DNA of 64,000 nucleotides from Astrocystis sublimbata (GCA_022453515.1 JAJNNY010000002.1:1280838-1344837); one strand, 5' to 3'; shown: positions 11,201 through 24,000, counted from the first letter of the stretch. Program-made: numbers and translations. Notes: generated from the sequence alone by a model not told the origin.

Positions 11201-12166
11201 TCACGAGATGGGCTTGATCTTGAAGTGAAGCGATGTCAGGCTGAAGACTAGCGCCTTCAGGTCCTGCACGAGGTAGTAGAAAACACGGAGACCCTCGGGG
11301 TCGGCGGACTCTGTGACATCGATCAGGGAACCAATTTTGGCGGTCTGCGAGAGGGGTGTACATCGTAGGTTAGTTGATTGTCTTGTTTCAACGAGAAGAG
11401 CTGAGAAGGGTTTGGGAATGCGGGGAGTAAGTAAGCGATTGGGGTGTATTGTGATGCAGTCTTGTCGTGTACAAACGCACCTCGAACGATATGTGCTCCG
11501 TCCCCATCCGGATCTCGAGCTCCTGGCGGCCGTCCTTGTTCTTCTGCGGCCACTTGGAGTCGTCTTCCTTCATGATCTCGCTCGACTTCACTATGCGCTT
11601 GATCTCGTCGACGATTAATGAGCTGACGCACACTGTACACACACAAAAAGAGTTACATCGGTTAGCGCAACTGTCCCTCCATCTCTGCGTGAATAAGGGG
11701 GGGAATTGGTCGGGATATGTTGTGGGAGGAAAGGTAGCTCGGGAGATATAGCGGTATGGAGGTGGAGGTGGAGGTGGAGGTAGGTAGGGAATATCGGGGG
11801 CGCGCACTCTCTTTGCGGATGAGACTATCATTTCGGTAATTCGAGTTGTTGGCGTATCGGGCCACTGCGCTTCGTCCGTCGCCGACTACCCGGAAGTCAA
11901 ACTCTGTTTGGTGTTTTCGGTCAGATCAATCTCTCTCTCTCTGTGTCTGTGCTTATTCGATTCTTTGTTCGTGGGGGATTGGGAGGAACCATGCGCACCG
12001 AGGAACTCGTGTCCGAAGCGACCAGAATGGCCCGAGCTGGAGGTATCTCGTTAGTATATAAGTCATGTTGCGAGGCTCGTCGTGTCGGATTGTGGGTGTG
12101 AATTGGTGGACAAGATAGGCGGACGTACTAATAGCGTATGTAGAAGGGCTCGCCGGTCGAAGTCAT
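11201..12166 (-). CDS. MAGO: Mago nashi, exon-junction complex core protein
   Basis: Five exons on the minus strand: 12166-12129, 12036-11999, 11903-11808, 11632-11481 and 11344-11201, giving 155 residues; human MAGOH is 146. The first two coding exons are only 38 nt each. The protein reads [18 protein letters not shown], then [12 protein letters not shown]..., [62 protein letters not shown], and ends [16 protein letters not shown]...[10 protein letters not shown]. This is nearly collinear with animal Mago, which with Y14/Rbm8 clamps eIF4A3 onto spliced mRNA. Branch-like CTAAC motifs precede the acceptors of introns 1 and 3. The longest intron (11807-11633) includes a GGAGGT microsatellite. 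This is a highly conserved gene and the assignment is secure. Confidence 0.95.
11757..11783. repeat. GGAGGT hexanucleotide microsatellite inside a MAGO intron
   Basis: About four tandem copies of GGAGGT on the plus strand lie within intron 3 of MAGO, close to its donor site. On the transcript strand this is a CCTCCA-rich tract. Confidence 0.85.
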
Positions 12167-12902
12167 GTTGAGTATCGATGGTGTATATTTATCGTTGTCT
12201 GGAGTGGCTATTTGTGTCGTCGGGTATATACTGTTGTGGTCGTAGCTTGCAGCGGTTTGTTGGGCGCGGGTTGGTATCGAGATGTATGTACTTTATGTAT
12301 GTGGAAGCAAGCAAGGCTCCTTGCATCTCGAATTCGAGATCGGACACCTTCAGCCTAGCTCATCCAAGAGATGGATGGATGGATACCTGCGTTAGGTAGC
12401 TTCGAGCAGAGCTAACTGGCCGATGCAACCCAGCATTTGGCGGGGCATCGAAGCTATCATACAGTAATCTCGGCATATCAAGTACTACTTGGGGCACTGT
12501 GTAGAGACTCCTTAGGTATTGAAGGGGCCTCTCCAGGTTCGTATGTTGACAACTTCCAGGTTGAATGGAGCAACCCATCGTAAAACTTACTGATCATGTA
12601 ATAACATCGTACCCGTACCCATTCCAAAATGTGACAAACAACCTCTCTATTAGATCTTCCATGTTCAAGTCCGGATTACATAGGCGACCTCGGCGGCTTA
12701 CGGTTGTTGCGACTTCACAGTCTGGTACCAATCTTGAAGCTGCTGGGTCGAGTGATTCTAAGCCGAAGAATCACTCTTTCCATCGAACTCTGGCTGAGCG
12801 CTTAACAAAATGAGCGATTTTCTAGTTTAACCTCTGGTCTTGTCTACATAGATACGCAAGTTTCTGCTAAAATTCATCTCATACCTTTGCCCTCCCTTAT
12901 AC
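12167..12902. other. Upstream region of MAGO and 3' flank of the next gene
   Basis: No supported gene. A short GATG microsatellite (GATGGATGGATGG) occurs near 12370. The short ORFs here have no recognisable family features. Confidence 0.45.
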
Positions 12903-13699
12903 TTATACCTCTTTCATGGACTCTCCCGTGGCTGCACTAGATCCAACCGCGTCAGTTAAAGCTTGGGCCTCCTTCTTCTTCCTCTTCCTTTCCAACTTCT
13001 CCCGGTATGCCCGGTCTTCCTCGTCGCGTAGCTTCGAGTAAGCTTCAGGAGAGAGTTTTGCTTCCTTAATCTCCACATTGATGCGCCAGCGATCAGTTGT
13101 TCCCGCCCTAGTCTGACAGCATCGTGGAACGAGCAATACAACTGGCTCATCGACCGACATGTAAGGGGTCATGTCAATCTTCATGAGGTTCGCTACTGAA
13201 GCATCATGCGGATCAACCGAATTCAGCATGAGAGTTTCCGGATCATCTTCATCATCCTCTCCTAGGAGGTGGTCGAATGTGATGTTGTAAGACATAGGTC
13301 TAGTGCAATCGCGTTATCAGTCAAGAGTGTTGTTTGGACATCGAGAAGAAGTACGTACTTGGAATCCAGCGGCGATGTGTCATGGTCCTTTGTCGCACGC
13401 TCCCAAAGACGATATTGATGCCTCGGGACCATATCGGAGGGATTCTCCAGGTCTGGATCACGACCGTAGAGTAGCCGGAAGGCCATCCGGGCAAGTCGCA
13501 AACCCGCCTCGTGAAAGTCGGTGGCTTTCTCCACATCCATCGGGTTGAGTCTGGGCATTTTCATGCCGTCTTCGAAGACTTTGTCAAGGTCGTCGTAATG
13601 GGCATTGATTTGGATTCTGAGCGGCTTTTCCCATTCGGGGGGATGATTCACACAGATGGGGGTTTGTTCGCATTGTGGGAGGATGAGTTTGGAAGTCAT
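12903..13699 (-). CDS. Unknown conserved-looking fungal protein, two exons
   Basis: Exons 13699-13359 and 13299-12903 join at a GTACGT donor and CTAG acceptor, giving 245 residues. I do not recognise the family. The N-terminal half has MTSKLILPQCEQTPICVNHPPEWEKPLRIQIN and a helical LRLARMAFRLLYGRDPDLENP stretch. The second exon contains an acidic LGEDDEDDPETLM segment, then a strand-rich region with PVVLLVPRCC, and ends with a strongly charged coiled-coil-like helix (EEDRAYREKLERKRKKKEAQAL). An in-frame ATG 38 codons upstream (13813) would add a Ser/Leu-rich stretch that looks like translated CT-rich leader, so 13699 is preferred. Function unknown. Confidence 0.7.
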
Positions 13700-14900
13700 T
13701 GTGACTTGGTGCGATAGGGGAGGAAGAGAGCAAGAGAGAGGTGCTTGACAAGATGAGAATGAAGAGAGATATTTGGAAAGATAAAAACGAGTCAGCCTTT
13801 TTGTCTTTGTCATTATGCCTACTGAAGGCAGCAGCGGTCCCGTCTCTTATCCTTCTCGCCGGTTTCTTGGGCCGCGATCCATTTCCACTTGAATCGCTTC
13901 GGCGCTAGTAGGTGGGGGGATCGGGCGAAGCCCGTACCCGAGAGAACGGAACGGACATTGATTGGGCGACAAGAAGCATTTGAGGAGCAAATGAGGCATA
14001 CGATCCTAAGATGTTGGCTCGCCATGCATGACTTAAACTATTACAGTCAAGCTCAAGTTAATGTATAGCCACAATTATCACGTACGAAACTCTAGCGCAA
14101 CCAACATGGAAAAAAAGCAGGTTTGGTCAGGGAAGCCGAGCCGGTTGTCATTCTCCCCTATCCTTACACATTAGTCTCAACTTGGAATACACTTTTAGGA
14201 AGATATTGGATATCTAATACATGAATCCCAGAGGCCTAATACCTTTTTGATTGTAATCTAGATATATAATGTTTTGATCCTCGCCAAGATGTCTGGCGCG
14301 AGACGCTTGCCCTTTCCTTGCACATGGTTATATACACATTAGAATCGGTAATGTATACACAAGTGGTCATTTAGATATATACTAGAACGTTGGCTTGTTT
14401 TCTTAGACCTTTAGAGAATCTATGAGTCCATTCACATCTGGTGTGTTGGCGTGTCAAGGTCGAACATGACGTTCATAGTAAATAGATCGCGAGCTTCAAA
14501 AAATGTGAAAGTCGGATGCCTAGTTTCCTCTTCGCTCGTTATCCGGGATGATAGAACACTGGGCCGCAACGGGCCGCCCGTTTTGTCGGCCTCAGAGAGA
14601 GCGTTTAGGCTACTCACTCAGTATCATATCCGATGTGTAAAAACTGAGCGAGAGTTAGTCGATAGGTGGATCAAGCCTTGGAAGGTCTGAGGCAACGTTT
14701 TACAATATAAATACGATCACTTTTCCTTGCTAAAATTGGAACTTATTCACTCATCTTGCTCAGCAATCTCGATCACGCCCTGTTTGCGTCACAAATCTAT
14801 ACCAATTTCGATTCTACCCAAACTTCCACAACTCCCACAGTTACTCCCAAAAGAATCAAGATACAGAACCCATTTCCCTAGCAATTCTCACGTCAGACTC
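13700..14900. other. Gene-free AT-leaning spacer
   Basis: No gene supported. The region is divergent between the unknown gene on the left and the small Cys-rich gene on the right and becomes AT-rich around 14200-14400. Confidence 0.45.
14706..14713 (+). promoter_or_regulatory. TATA-box-like element of the small Cys-rich gene
   Basis: TATAAATA lies about 200 bp upstream of a leader intron donor and 252 bp upstream of the ATG at 14958. Position and sequence fit a TATA box for the downstream gene; no transcription start was observed. Confidence 0.45.
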
Positions 14901-14903
14901 AAG

Positions 14904-14957
14904 GTATGCCTTACAAACGATACACATTCACTTCTTTGCATACTAAATACAATCCAG
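14904..14957 (+). other. Probable 5'-leader intron of the small Cys-rich gene
   Basis: A 54-nt GT-AG interval (AAG|GTATGC ... ATCCAG|ATG) ends exactly at the start codon of the next ORF. It contains a TACTAAAT-type branch sequence near its end. Splicing here would place the ATG immediately after the exon junction. Confidence 0.6.
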
Positions 14958-15140
14958 ATGTGTACCCACACCCAAGAAATCTATAGCTGTGAGCACCCGG
15001 GATATCTGAGGATAGAGTACTGTCGTGACGCGCCAAATTGTGTCATTGAACGTCGTACCAAATGGGTTCATCGTAACTGCAACGAATATCCATGCAACAG
15101 CCCTCCCGAAAGCGACTACTATCATCTCCGACGTCGTTAA
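14958..15140 (+). CDS. Small cysteine-rich protein of 60 residues
   Basis: A short ORF beginning MCTHTQEIYSCEHPGY with cysteines at residues 2, 11, 22, 28, 41 and 46, interleaved with His and Tyr. It has no signal peptide, so it is probably intracellular. The opening resembles a set of small fungal hypothetical proteins starting MCTHT... with spaced Cys/His residues that could bind a metal ion; this resemblance is from memory. Support for expression comes from the upstream leader intron (14904-14957) ending at the ATG and a TATA-like box. Function unknown. The C-terminus is basic (HLRRR). Confidence 0.6.
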   Translation: MCTHTQEIYSCEHPGYLRIEYCRDAPNCVIERRTKWVHRNCNEYPCNSPPESDYYHLRRR

Positions 15141-16864
15141 TGAGTTCCGGCCAATGCTCTCGCTAAGACGGCTGCAAGACTGAACTGAGTTGGCTTTGAT
15201 CTTGCAAGGACGAGATATACGATGGGGCTAGTGTGAAATTTGACGTATTTCTGGTAATTTGTTTATGCATATAGATGGGGGAAGAGTTAGATGTTGTTTT
15301 ACCGGACGCTCGTTAAACTAGATAGTTATTAGAAATAGTTCATTCTCATCCTCTCAGCTTTACGTGCTTTTTGCTATGCCATAAGACTTTCAGCCCCAAG
15401 AATCAATAGCTCATACTTGCCCTCCACACAAACGTGGAAGCATGCACTCTAATTACTTGTCAATTGTCTCTCATTTATCTAGAATTTGCAAACTGGATTG
15501 ACGTTTTCCTTCTTGCTCATTAAGACAATTTCCACGCACAAAAAGAAGATAATCTAACCTCAATGAAGTCTCAGTATCCCACTGCTTAACATAGCACTGA
15601 GCACCTAGGGCTGACCCAATCAACTGAAACTGCATCTTTGACTAGAAGATGTAAGTTATTGACGTTTTGATATTTCTGACTCTGATATAGTATTATTTCC
15701 CCGAGTGGAAGGTATATGAAACCTAAAGTCGTCGCCAAACATGACCTTGCCTTCAAATTGGGGTTCAGTCCATCTAACGCCCGTCATTCTAAATATTGGC
15801 TTTTCCAATTTTACCTACGAGGGGCAAAGGAGGTGGAATCAAAGGGTGCAGCCGCCTTAAGAGCCAATCAAGCTTGCTTGCCTCCTTTAACTTATAAACT
15901 ACTAGAGTATTTAAATCCACCTTGTACACATATTAGGGGCATGTGAATATCGCAAATGCTTCTAGGAACAATATGTTAATATTTGTTGTCCTCTCTTGTG
16001 TCGCACATCATGACTCTCGCTCCTCAACATAAATTAGACTCTCGATCGCATTTCCAAATTGAAAATAAAAATCAATTTCCATTCGAGACTACCTAGGTAC
16101 CTATTTAGGTCAATACCTAAATGGGTTTCCATTACCTAAGGTAATACCTCGGCGAGTAGGCGTTAGCCACACCCGACAGCTGCTCCAGCTGATTGCTGAC
16201 AGCCTCACATCATGGCTCAAGCCACTGCACCACCACCTCAAGGATGTAGGTAGCTTGTACCTTATCTAATCGGTCCACGGCCAACCCCAGTCAGTCAGGC
16301 AGCTAAAGTGACCTGGAAAAGCACCTGGAGGGTGGGGCCAACCAGGGCCAACTCGTGGCTCAGGAGGGACAGATTTCTGTGTGGAATTGGATCCGGTTAC
16401 GTTCCTGGCCCGCCTTAGTGCAACTAGCTGCGTACGTGTGCTGTCAATCGCCATTGCCATTGGGACAGGACAGCCTGGTCACGAATCGGGGAGCCAACCA
16501 AACTCAACCCACCACGACTTGTGATCCTGTAATACACCGGGACTCTCAACCCTCTCAACACCACAACCACCACCCCAATCAACAGTCGAGCCACACTGGG
16601 ATGCGCAGTCGCGGAGTGCCTCATCGACTACCTCTCCTCTACTGACACCATCCCCGGGCGATCCCACCCCGACCCAAGCTCCTATACCGCTACCGCTACC
16701 GCTTCATCGAGGGGGGATTATCTTGCTGCAACGGATACCGATCGCTGCCACCGCCGTAGACGATCCCCATTCTGCGCCCCTCTCTCTACGTACAGACAGA
16801 CAATATACCACAGGCCCGACACCGAGACTGACGAGGCGGTCGAGAGCCGCACCGCTTGCCCACC
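15141..16864. other. Gene-free spacer upstream of SEC26
   Basis: No supported gene. A 76-codon open frame at 15716-15946 has no family features and is treated as chance. The block at 16090-16150 has clustered ACCTAGGTACCTA and CCTAAGGTA palindromic words. The last 250 bases are C-rich leader of the coatomer gene. Confidence 0.45.
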
Positions 16865-19800
16865 ATGGCCACCTTCCTCGAGAACGCATACAGTCTGGTG
16901 CACCAGGACAATGCTGCCGATGTGCCGTCCATGTCCGAGCTGCGCACCCAGCTCGAGAAGGGCACCGACGAGACCAAGGTCGACACCATGAAGCGCATCC
17001 TGACCATCATGCTGAACGGCGACCCCATGCCCCAGCTCCTCATGCACATCATCCGATTCGTCATGCCCTCCAAATCCAAGACCCTGAAGAAGCTGCTGTA
17101 CTTTTACTACGAGATCTGCCCCAAGCTCGATGCCAGCGGGAAGCTGAAGCAGGAGATGATCCTGGTCTGGTGAGCATGACTAGCCCTGGGACCACGAACC
17201 ACGTCATGCCTCGAGTCCGCGCTGACTAGCAACCGTAGCAACGGCATTCGGAACGATCTCCAACATCCCAACGAGTACATCCGGGGCAACACCTTGCGCT
17301 TCCTCTGCAAGCTGCGAGAGGCCGAGCTGATCGAACCCCTCCTGTCGTCTGCGCGATCCTGCCTCGAGCACCGCCATGCCTATGTGCGAAAGAACGCCGT
17401 CTTCGCCGTCGCCTCCATCCATCAGCACTCGCCCTCCCTCATCCCCGACGCTCCAGAACTGATCGCCACATTCCTCGACGGAGAGAGCGATGCCACCTGC
17501 AAGCGCAATGCCTTCGCTGCCCTATCCAGCATCGACCACGATAGCGCCCTCGCTTTCCTCAGCAATGTCTTCGATGGCATCCCCAATGCCGAGGAACTGT
17601 TACAACTCGTGGAACTCGAGTTCATCCGCAAAGATGCTATTCAGAACCAGCAGAACAAGGTCGGTCACTACATCGTGCAACTAATCTTGTTCTTCGCTCA
17701 CATAAGCAGGCCCGGTATCTGAGGCTCATCTTCGACCTCCTAGAAGCCAACACCTCGACCGTTGTGTACGAGGCTGCCTCCTCATTAACCACCCTTACTT
17801 CGAACCCTGTCGCTGTGAAGGCCGCCGCTGCCAAGTTCATTGAGCTCAGTATCAAGGAGGCAGACAACAACGTGAAGCTGATTGTCCTGGACCGCGTTGA
17901 TCAACTTCGCCAGCGAAACGAGGGTATTCTCGATGATCTCATCATGGAGATTCTCCGTGTTCTCTCAAGTCCTGATATCGATGTCAGGCGGAAAGCTCTT
18001 GGAATCGCCATGGAAATGGTGTCGAGCAAGAATGTTGAGGAGGTCATTCTGCTACTCAAGAAGGAACTGTCTAAAACGGTCGACCAGGAATACGAGAAGA
18101 ATGCCGAGTACCGACAGCTGCTGATCCAGTCCATCCACCAATGCGCCATCAAGTTCTCCGAGGTTGCAGCGAGCGTTGTCGATCTGCTGATGGACTTTAT
18201 TGCGGACTTCAGCAGCACTTCGGCCGTCGATGTCATCAGTTTCGTCAAGGAGGTCGTTGAGAAGTTTCCGAAGCTGCGACCCACGATTGTCGCACGACTG
18301 GTCGATACACTCAGTGAGGTCCGGGCAGGTAAGGTCTACCGGGGGATCGTTTGGATTGTTGGCGAGTACTCCCTTGAGGAGAATGACATTAAGGATGCAT
18401 GGAGGAAGATACGCGCCAGTCTGGGCGAGATACCAATCCTGTCGTCGGAGCAGCGCCTACTAGACAATGTAGATGGCCCCAACGAACAGGAGACCGAGCA
18501 GGTGAACGGCCATTCGAAACCCGCTCAGCCCTCAGGCTCGCGCCGAGTCCTGGCTGACGGTACATACGCCACCGAAACCGCCCTCACCAGTGCTTCGGCG
18601 ACTGCTGCGAAATTGGAAGCCGTCAAGGCGGCACAAAAGCCTCCGTTGCGGCAACTGATTCTCGATGGCGATTACTACCTGGCCACCGTTCTCTCAGCTA
18701 CCTTGACCAAACTGGTCATGCGCCACTCTGAGCTTTCGTCGGATACTGCGCGCACCAATGCCCTGAAGGCCGAAGCCATGTTGATCATGATCTCCATCAT
18801 TCGCGTTGGCCAATCTCAATTCGTCAAAGCCCCCATCGATGAAGATTCCGTGGACAGAATAATGTCTTGTGTTCGGTCGTTGGCCGAGTTCTCAGCCAAC
18901 AAACCACTCGAGACCGTCTTCCTCGACGATACCCGAAAGGCCTTCAGGGCTATGGTTCAGGTTGAAGAGAAGAAGCGGGCAGCGAAAGAGGCTTTCGAAA
19001 AGTCGAAGACAGCAATCCAGGTCGATGACGTAGTTCAAATCCGCCAGCTTTCAAAGAAGAACCACGGAGAAGGTGCCGACGAGATCGAGTTGGATCTCGA
19101 ACGGGCGACCGGCGGCGAGTCCACCTCGGAAGATCTCACATCGAAACTGAGCCGCGTCGTACAACTTACCGGTTTCTCCGATCCCGTCTACGCCGAAGCC
19201 TACGTAAAAGTACACCAGTTTGATATCGTGTTGGATGTCCTGTTAGTCAACCAGACTACTGAGACGCTACAGAACCTGTCTGTTGAGTTCGCTACACTCG
19301 GTGATCTCAAGGTTGTGGAGCGCCCGACCACCCAAAACTTGGGCCCTCATGACTTCCACAATGTACAGTGCACCATCAAGGTCTCATCAACCGACACTGG
19401 TGTCATTTTCGGCAACGTGGTATACGACGGCGCGCACAGTACTGACACCAATGTGGTCATCCTCAACGACCTCCATGTCGATATCATGGATTACATCCAG
19501 CCCGCCACATGCACCGAGACGCAGTTCCGGACGATGTGGACTGAATTCGAGTGGGAGAACAAGGTCAACATTAATAGCAAGGCCAAGTCTCTCCGCGAGT
19601 TCTTGGATCAACTGATGGCTTGCACAAACATGAACTGTTTGACACCCGCAGCCAGTATGAAGGGCGATTGCCAGTTCTTAAGTGCCAACTTATATGCCAG
19701 AAGCGTATTTGGTATGTTACCCTACCCTCAACATATTTGGTAACACTTGATATAAGACGGACACTAACTTCCAATTTAGGAGAGGATGCCTTAGCCAACT

Positions 19801-19928
19801 TGAGCATAGAAAAGGATGGCGAGGACGGACCCATTACAGGCTTTGTTCGCATAAGAAGCAGGTCGCAAGGCCTCGCTTTGAGTCTCGGGTCGCTCAAGGG
19901 GCTCAACAAGATCGGAACTGGTGCTTGA
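16865..19928 (+). CDS. SEC26: Coatomer subunit beta (beta-COP, Sec26)
   Basis: Four exons: 16865-17169, 17239-17659, 17710-19711 and 19780-19928, giving 958 residues; yeast Sec26 is 973. The introns are short (69, 50 and 68 nt) and in frame. Beta-COP is a core subunit of the COPI coat that forms retrograde Golgi-to-ER vesicles. The N-terminal adaptin-like HEAT solenoid is clear: [69 protein letters not shown]. The middle has [16 protein letters not shown] and [13 protein letters not shown], then a low-complexity hinge. The C-terminal appendage contains [24 protein letters not shown] and GNVVYD, and the last exon codes for ..[14 protein letters not shown]....[17 protein letters not shown]. The ATG at 16865 is in an ACC-ATG-G context. 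Confidence 0.96.
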
Positions 19929-20945
19929 ATTCCGAGAAGTCATGAAGTATAGCAACAGCAATGTAGTGCACACCCCCTTGGTGATAGAAGAAGATGTTAG
20001 TGAATGTCAATATTCAAATATGTAGGCTCATGAAAAAGGAAGGTTCGGCAAGAGGAAATCCGAGCGCGAGGCATCCTGGACTTTGTTGGGGTTTGATGAG
20101 TCCGCTGGCCCCGAAAAAATGCTGTATGGTAGGTCAGCCAAGGGCGATCTAGATACAATCAATTCGAATTATATAACATGTTCATTGGCTGTTCTCAGTT
20201 GTGACTCCTTTGGAAATGGTCTATGGATATTAGCAGACCGTATTACGTATGTTCTGATGAAAGCATTCACTTATCGGCGATGCTAGAATGGTATTGCTTC
20301 TTTAAGGCTTATATTGTAAACACTCTGCACTTCAAGACTTGTTTATGTTCCCCAATAGCAAGTTCATTTTCTTAAGCAAATAATGCAAATATTGTCATGT
20401 GAGAGTAAAATCTCAGTAGTAACTTGGCCCAGGGTTGTTCCAATGATCATATCACACCCAACTAATCAACAGCTTTCCTATGGCATTCGCTTTTTATTCC
20501 ATCACCGCCTGGTTCTGTTTGGCTAGATTGCATTTGGATGGAAACCATTTGTCTCTCCATGATAAGGGCCATAGAATTGAAGAGATCTCAGCCACTTGCG
20601 TTCAATCCCGTTCATAGCACATCTCATCCCATCATCCAAGCCTCCGCATTATTCTGTCACCGTGTATTTTAAATCAACATCTTATGTACCTACAACCTCT
20701 TTACCACCTATTATATTTACTTACCCTACTTATCATGCAAAATAATATCCACACCATCAATCTTCTGTACTCATTATCGAACATATTGTTAGACCCTAGC
20801 TAGGCAAGTATATAGCCACCTACTTTTCGGCCGCTGCTAGCAGCAGTCCCCAACACTATCCCATCATCCACCTGAGGCAAAAAAACAACAACACATCATC
20901 CATCACCTTCTCCGAGAAGTGGCAAGAGCGGCAAAAGATATAATG
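19929..20945. other. 3' flank of SEC26, AT-leaning, no gene
   Basis: Only short open frames without family features. It includes the SEC26 3' UTR and then AT-rich DNA up to the tRNA gene. Runs such as ACAACAACAC near 20888 and poly-C-poor stretches carry no clear signal. Confidence 0.45.
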
Positions 20946-21047
20946 TGTCCTGGGTGAGACTCGAACTCACGACCTTTGGATAGCCCAGTCTAAGACTGAA
21001 TCATACGAATATGAGACCAACGCTCTAACCAACTGAGCCACCAAGAC
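20946..21047 (-). tRNA. Elongator tRNA-Met (CAT) with an intron of about 28 nt
   Basis: Read on the minus strand from 21047 to 20946. The acceptor stem GTCTTGG pairs with CCAGGAC, followed by discriminator A. The D-arm is GCTC...GAGC, the anticodon loop starts CTCATA (anticodon CAT), and the T-arm is GTGAG-TTCGAGT-CTCAC. The 3' half of the anticodon stem (TCCAA) is separated by an intron of about 28 nt placed after base 37, the canonical position. The U31-U39 mismatch is also present in yeast elongator tRNA-Met, as I recall it, which supports elongator rather than initiator identity. Splicing would depend on tRNA endonuclease and on the Trl1 ligase encoded at the left edge of this same window. 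Confidence 0.9.
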
Positions 21048-24000
21048 CTTGACATCTCCTTCAGTAATGTGCATACGACTCTGTCACAGCAATGATATAT
21101 ATCTTGTTTAGCAAGCGAGGCCAATTTGTAAGATCACGTTCCATGCTATTCAGATACTCTTGAAGGTGTGGGCAAATTCCAGGCTGCGCTGCTCTTTCTG
21201 GTTGCAATTAATAGGGGGGGACTTCAATTGATATTGACGATTTTTAGTGACTTTGTGTGAGGAAGCTGGATGCATATGAGCTTAGTTTAGATGATGCAGA
21301 GCCCTCTTTTTAAAAAAGGATAGGGGCGGTTTGATATTATCTAGGTGAGCATAGAGGGGATATTCGGGTATGACAGAGATCTATAGAACAAAAGAGAGGA
21401 GAACAGAGGAATGGTCGAAGAAGATGGAGAAGACAAGACGTCACGGGCGAGACAGGTGAGCGACGCCCATCGACGCCAGTATGTTTTGTGCCATGGCGTC
21501 TCTCGTTGCCAGATCAGGCAGCTGCAAATTGCGCAGAAGCAAAACGTGGGGTAGCGAGCAGAGAAAACGATGTCACAATTTGCCTCCCTTCGCAGTTGTC
21601 GGCCAGGTCAGCTCTCGGTTGCTGGCAATGCTTAAGTGATAGGTGTCTCGGGTGCCCCCAAGTGGCAATCAGTACGTCCAATGGACGGTTCTCAGAAGTG
21701 ATGGTTGCATATCTCACCTTGGACAGGTTCTGAGCAGCAGACTTGGGCAGATGCTATTCGTGGACGAAGGACCAGGGTGTATGTGCGCTTACTTGCAACC
21801 CCAGACCGACCCCAGACCAACCCCAGACTCACCGGATAGCTAGGCAGCAAGGATGCTTAGATTGGGCTGTGATGGGCGAGATGGGAGAGTGACGAGATGA
21901 ACTGGTCCAAGATCATCGGACCCTTAACGGCAGGGTTGGTTGATAATGGGCAACTGATGGCGAAAAAGTGATGGTAAAGTAGTATTTGCGAGGTATTTGG
22001 GCACTGGAAGGGAAGCCGAAGAAAGCTAGGATCACATATTCCTTGAGCCTACGCTTACACACTATACTGCCTCTTGAGGTAAGAAACCAACCGATCAGCC
22101 ATGAGGATCTTTTGGCAAAGTCGGGGTAATCCCCATCGATCTTCTGTTGAAGCTTCGTGTTTATCCAGCTTGGAATTGACATGGGATATCCAGTCGGATC
22201 CATCGGCAATTTTGGTTTACTGCTTTACTCTAGGCGTCGAGTTGTCAAATTAAAGGGACGCAAGATACGGCAACGTAAATAAGGCATATCTGTCTCAATG
22301 CTGAGACTAACTGCTCCGGATCTACTATATGCAAGATCTTGAGCCCCGCAATTAGTTCTTGGAATAGCTTGAGACAATTAATATCCCTATGGAAATATAT
22401 GTCGGCGCCTTGGTATGTGTACCGTAGGTGCATTGAGAATGGCATGTGATCCATGACTTGGCAAGGCTGCATGCGATACGCGCAATTGACCGAGTGTTTT
22501 CTGTCCAACGATGTGTTGTGCCGTTGCTGAACTATGGGAACTAGGTCAATATACTTGGTTGAGATTGAGGACGGTGCATAGGCGAGGGGCTGCTGACCAC
22601 AGCGGTGAACATTTGAGTGGGTTGCAAACTTGCAGTCGACGTATAACGATTCTGTGTGAGGCTTTGTAATGGAAATGCAGATACAGATCCCACACGTCTG
22701 TGTCCATGCAGACGGTCCATGCTACCCACACATGAAGAGTTCTGGAAGTAGACTCGGTCTGGACGCTCGAGGACTGTTATGGTTGTGTCGGCATTGACCC
22801 AGGCCAATCCGACTCGTTGGAGCCTGCGTTTGATCTTCGCCTTTATCACAAAGCATCTCCTCCCAAAGCATCTCTTCCGGGAGCATCGTGGGGGACAAGA
22901 TTGTTGATAACGCATCACCTCGGGGCTGAACATCAGGATCAATAGTCTGAACGCCCACTGGCCAGAGATGCGAGCGTGCGTGCGCAGATAAAGTACAATA
23001 ACGCCGAAGATATGCGCGCAGCACAGATCCAGATCTCGCAGATAACTCACAGAGTGGGCATTAAAATGCCGCAAGCCACAGCAGGTAAGCCACCTTCTTT
23101 CTGGCTAGGTACGAGAGGGTGGGTATAGTTCCATGCTGTTCATGTTGTTAAGTGACTGACTGAGTGGATGATACGATTCGGCACTGGTTGAAACAGTTTC
23201 TATAGCCCATGCCAACCATGCGTTGCACCATGTCGATCTCAGGTCTGCGGGGAGAGTGGACTAAGTGAGATGTCTGACAGAGGTCTGAGACAACAACACA
23301 TTAAAGACTAATCAACGATTCGCTGGATGACGACGATGAGGATATGCCGCAGAGCATATACTAGAACCGGCAGGCAGCTCAGGTCGATCAAGTGATCAGA
23401 TGGCAGTTGAAGAGGCACTCCGAGTAGTTGCTGACCATACTTCTCAAGAGGAGGTTACCTATCACATCACAAAGAATCTAGACTCACCGGGCTGTTTCTT
23501 TGCTTTGAAGGAGGAACCTGGGAAGAAGTGGATAGGACAGGGCCTGAGGTGCGCCAGCAGTGCGCATTAGTATGGGGACCGGGGGCTCCCGCGGGCCTGC
23601 ACCCGCAGCTCCCCCGGACCCCTTGATCAGACCTAACCTTAGTACTGTACTTAGGTACCTGAGGTGTGAATTGCTGGCGCCCCCCGAGCCCCCGCAGGAT
23701 GCATGCTGCACCCATGCGGCCACAGCCCACGACCCGCCTGGCGCCATCGTAAGACCAGCTCGGCTCATGTTCAACCATCTTGGATTTGTCGTACCATGTC
23801 ACCCATTTCGTCTCCCAACACGCTGCCCGTTCCGCCGGCAGCTTAATTGGCCTCGACTGTCAAGAATACCTACTTCGTAACAGAAATCTACATTGCTGCT
23901 AGGGTAGCACAGTACCTTGTCCCTACATGTGCCCAGACTGAGGTATCCTCGGCATCCAACCGTGCCAAGTGCATGGGGGAATATCCAACCCATGAACTGA

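Noticed and set aside
13262..13813. Upstream ATG at 13813 as the start of the unknown two-exon gene
   Set aside because: The added 38 residues translate CT-rich leader sequence into Ser/Leu/Pro repeats; the ATG at 13699 gives a cleaner N-terminus.
15716..15946. 76-codon open frame on the plus strand
   Set aside because: No domain, no neighbouring promoter or splice signals, and composition like the surrounding spacer; probably chance.
22541..23074. 177-codon minus-strand open frame in the spacer right of tRNA-Met
   Set aside because: No credible ATG at the beginning, mixed composition, and several overlapping frames of similar length; no family features.
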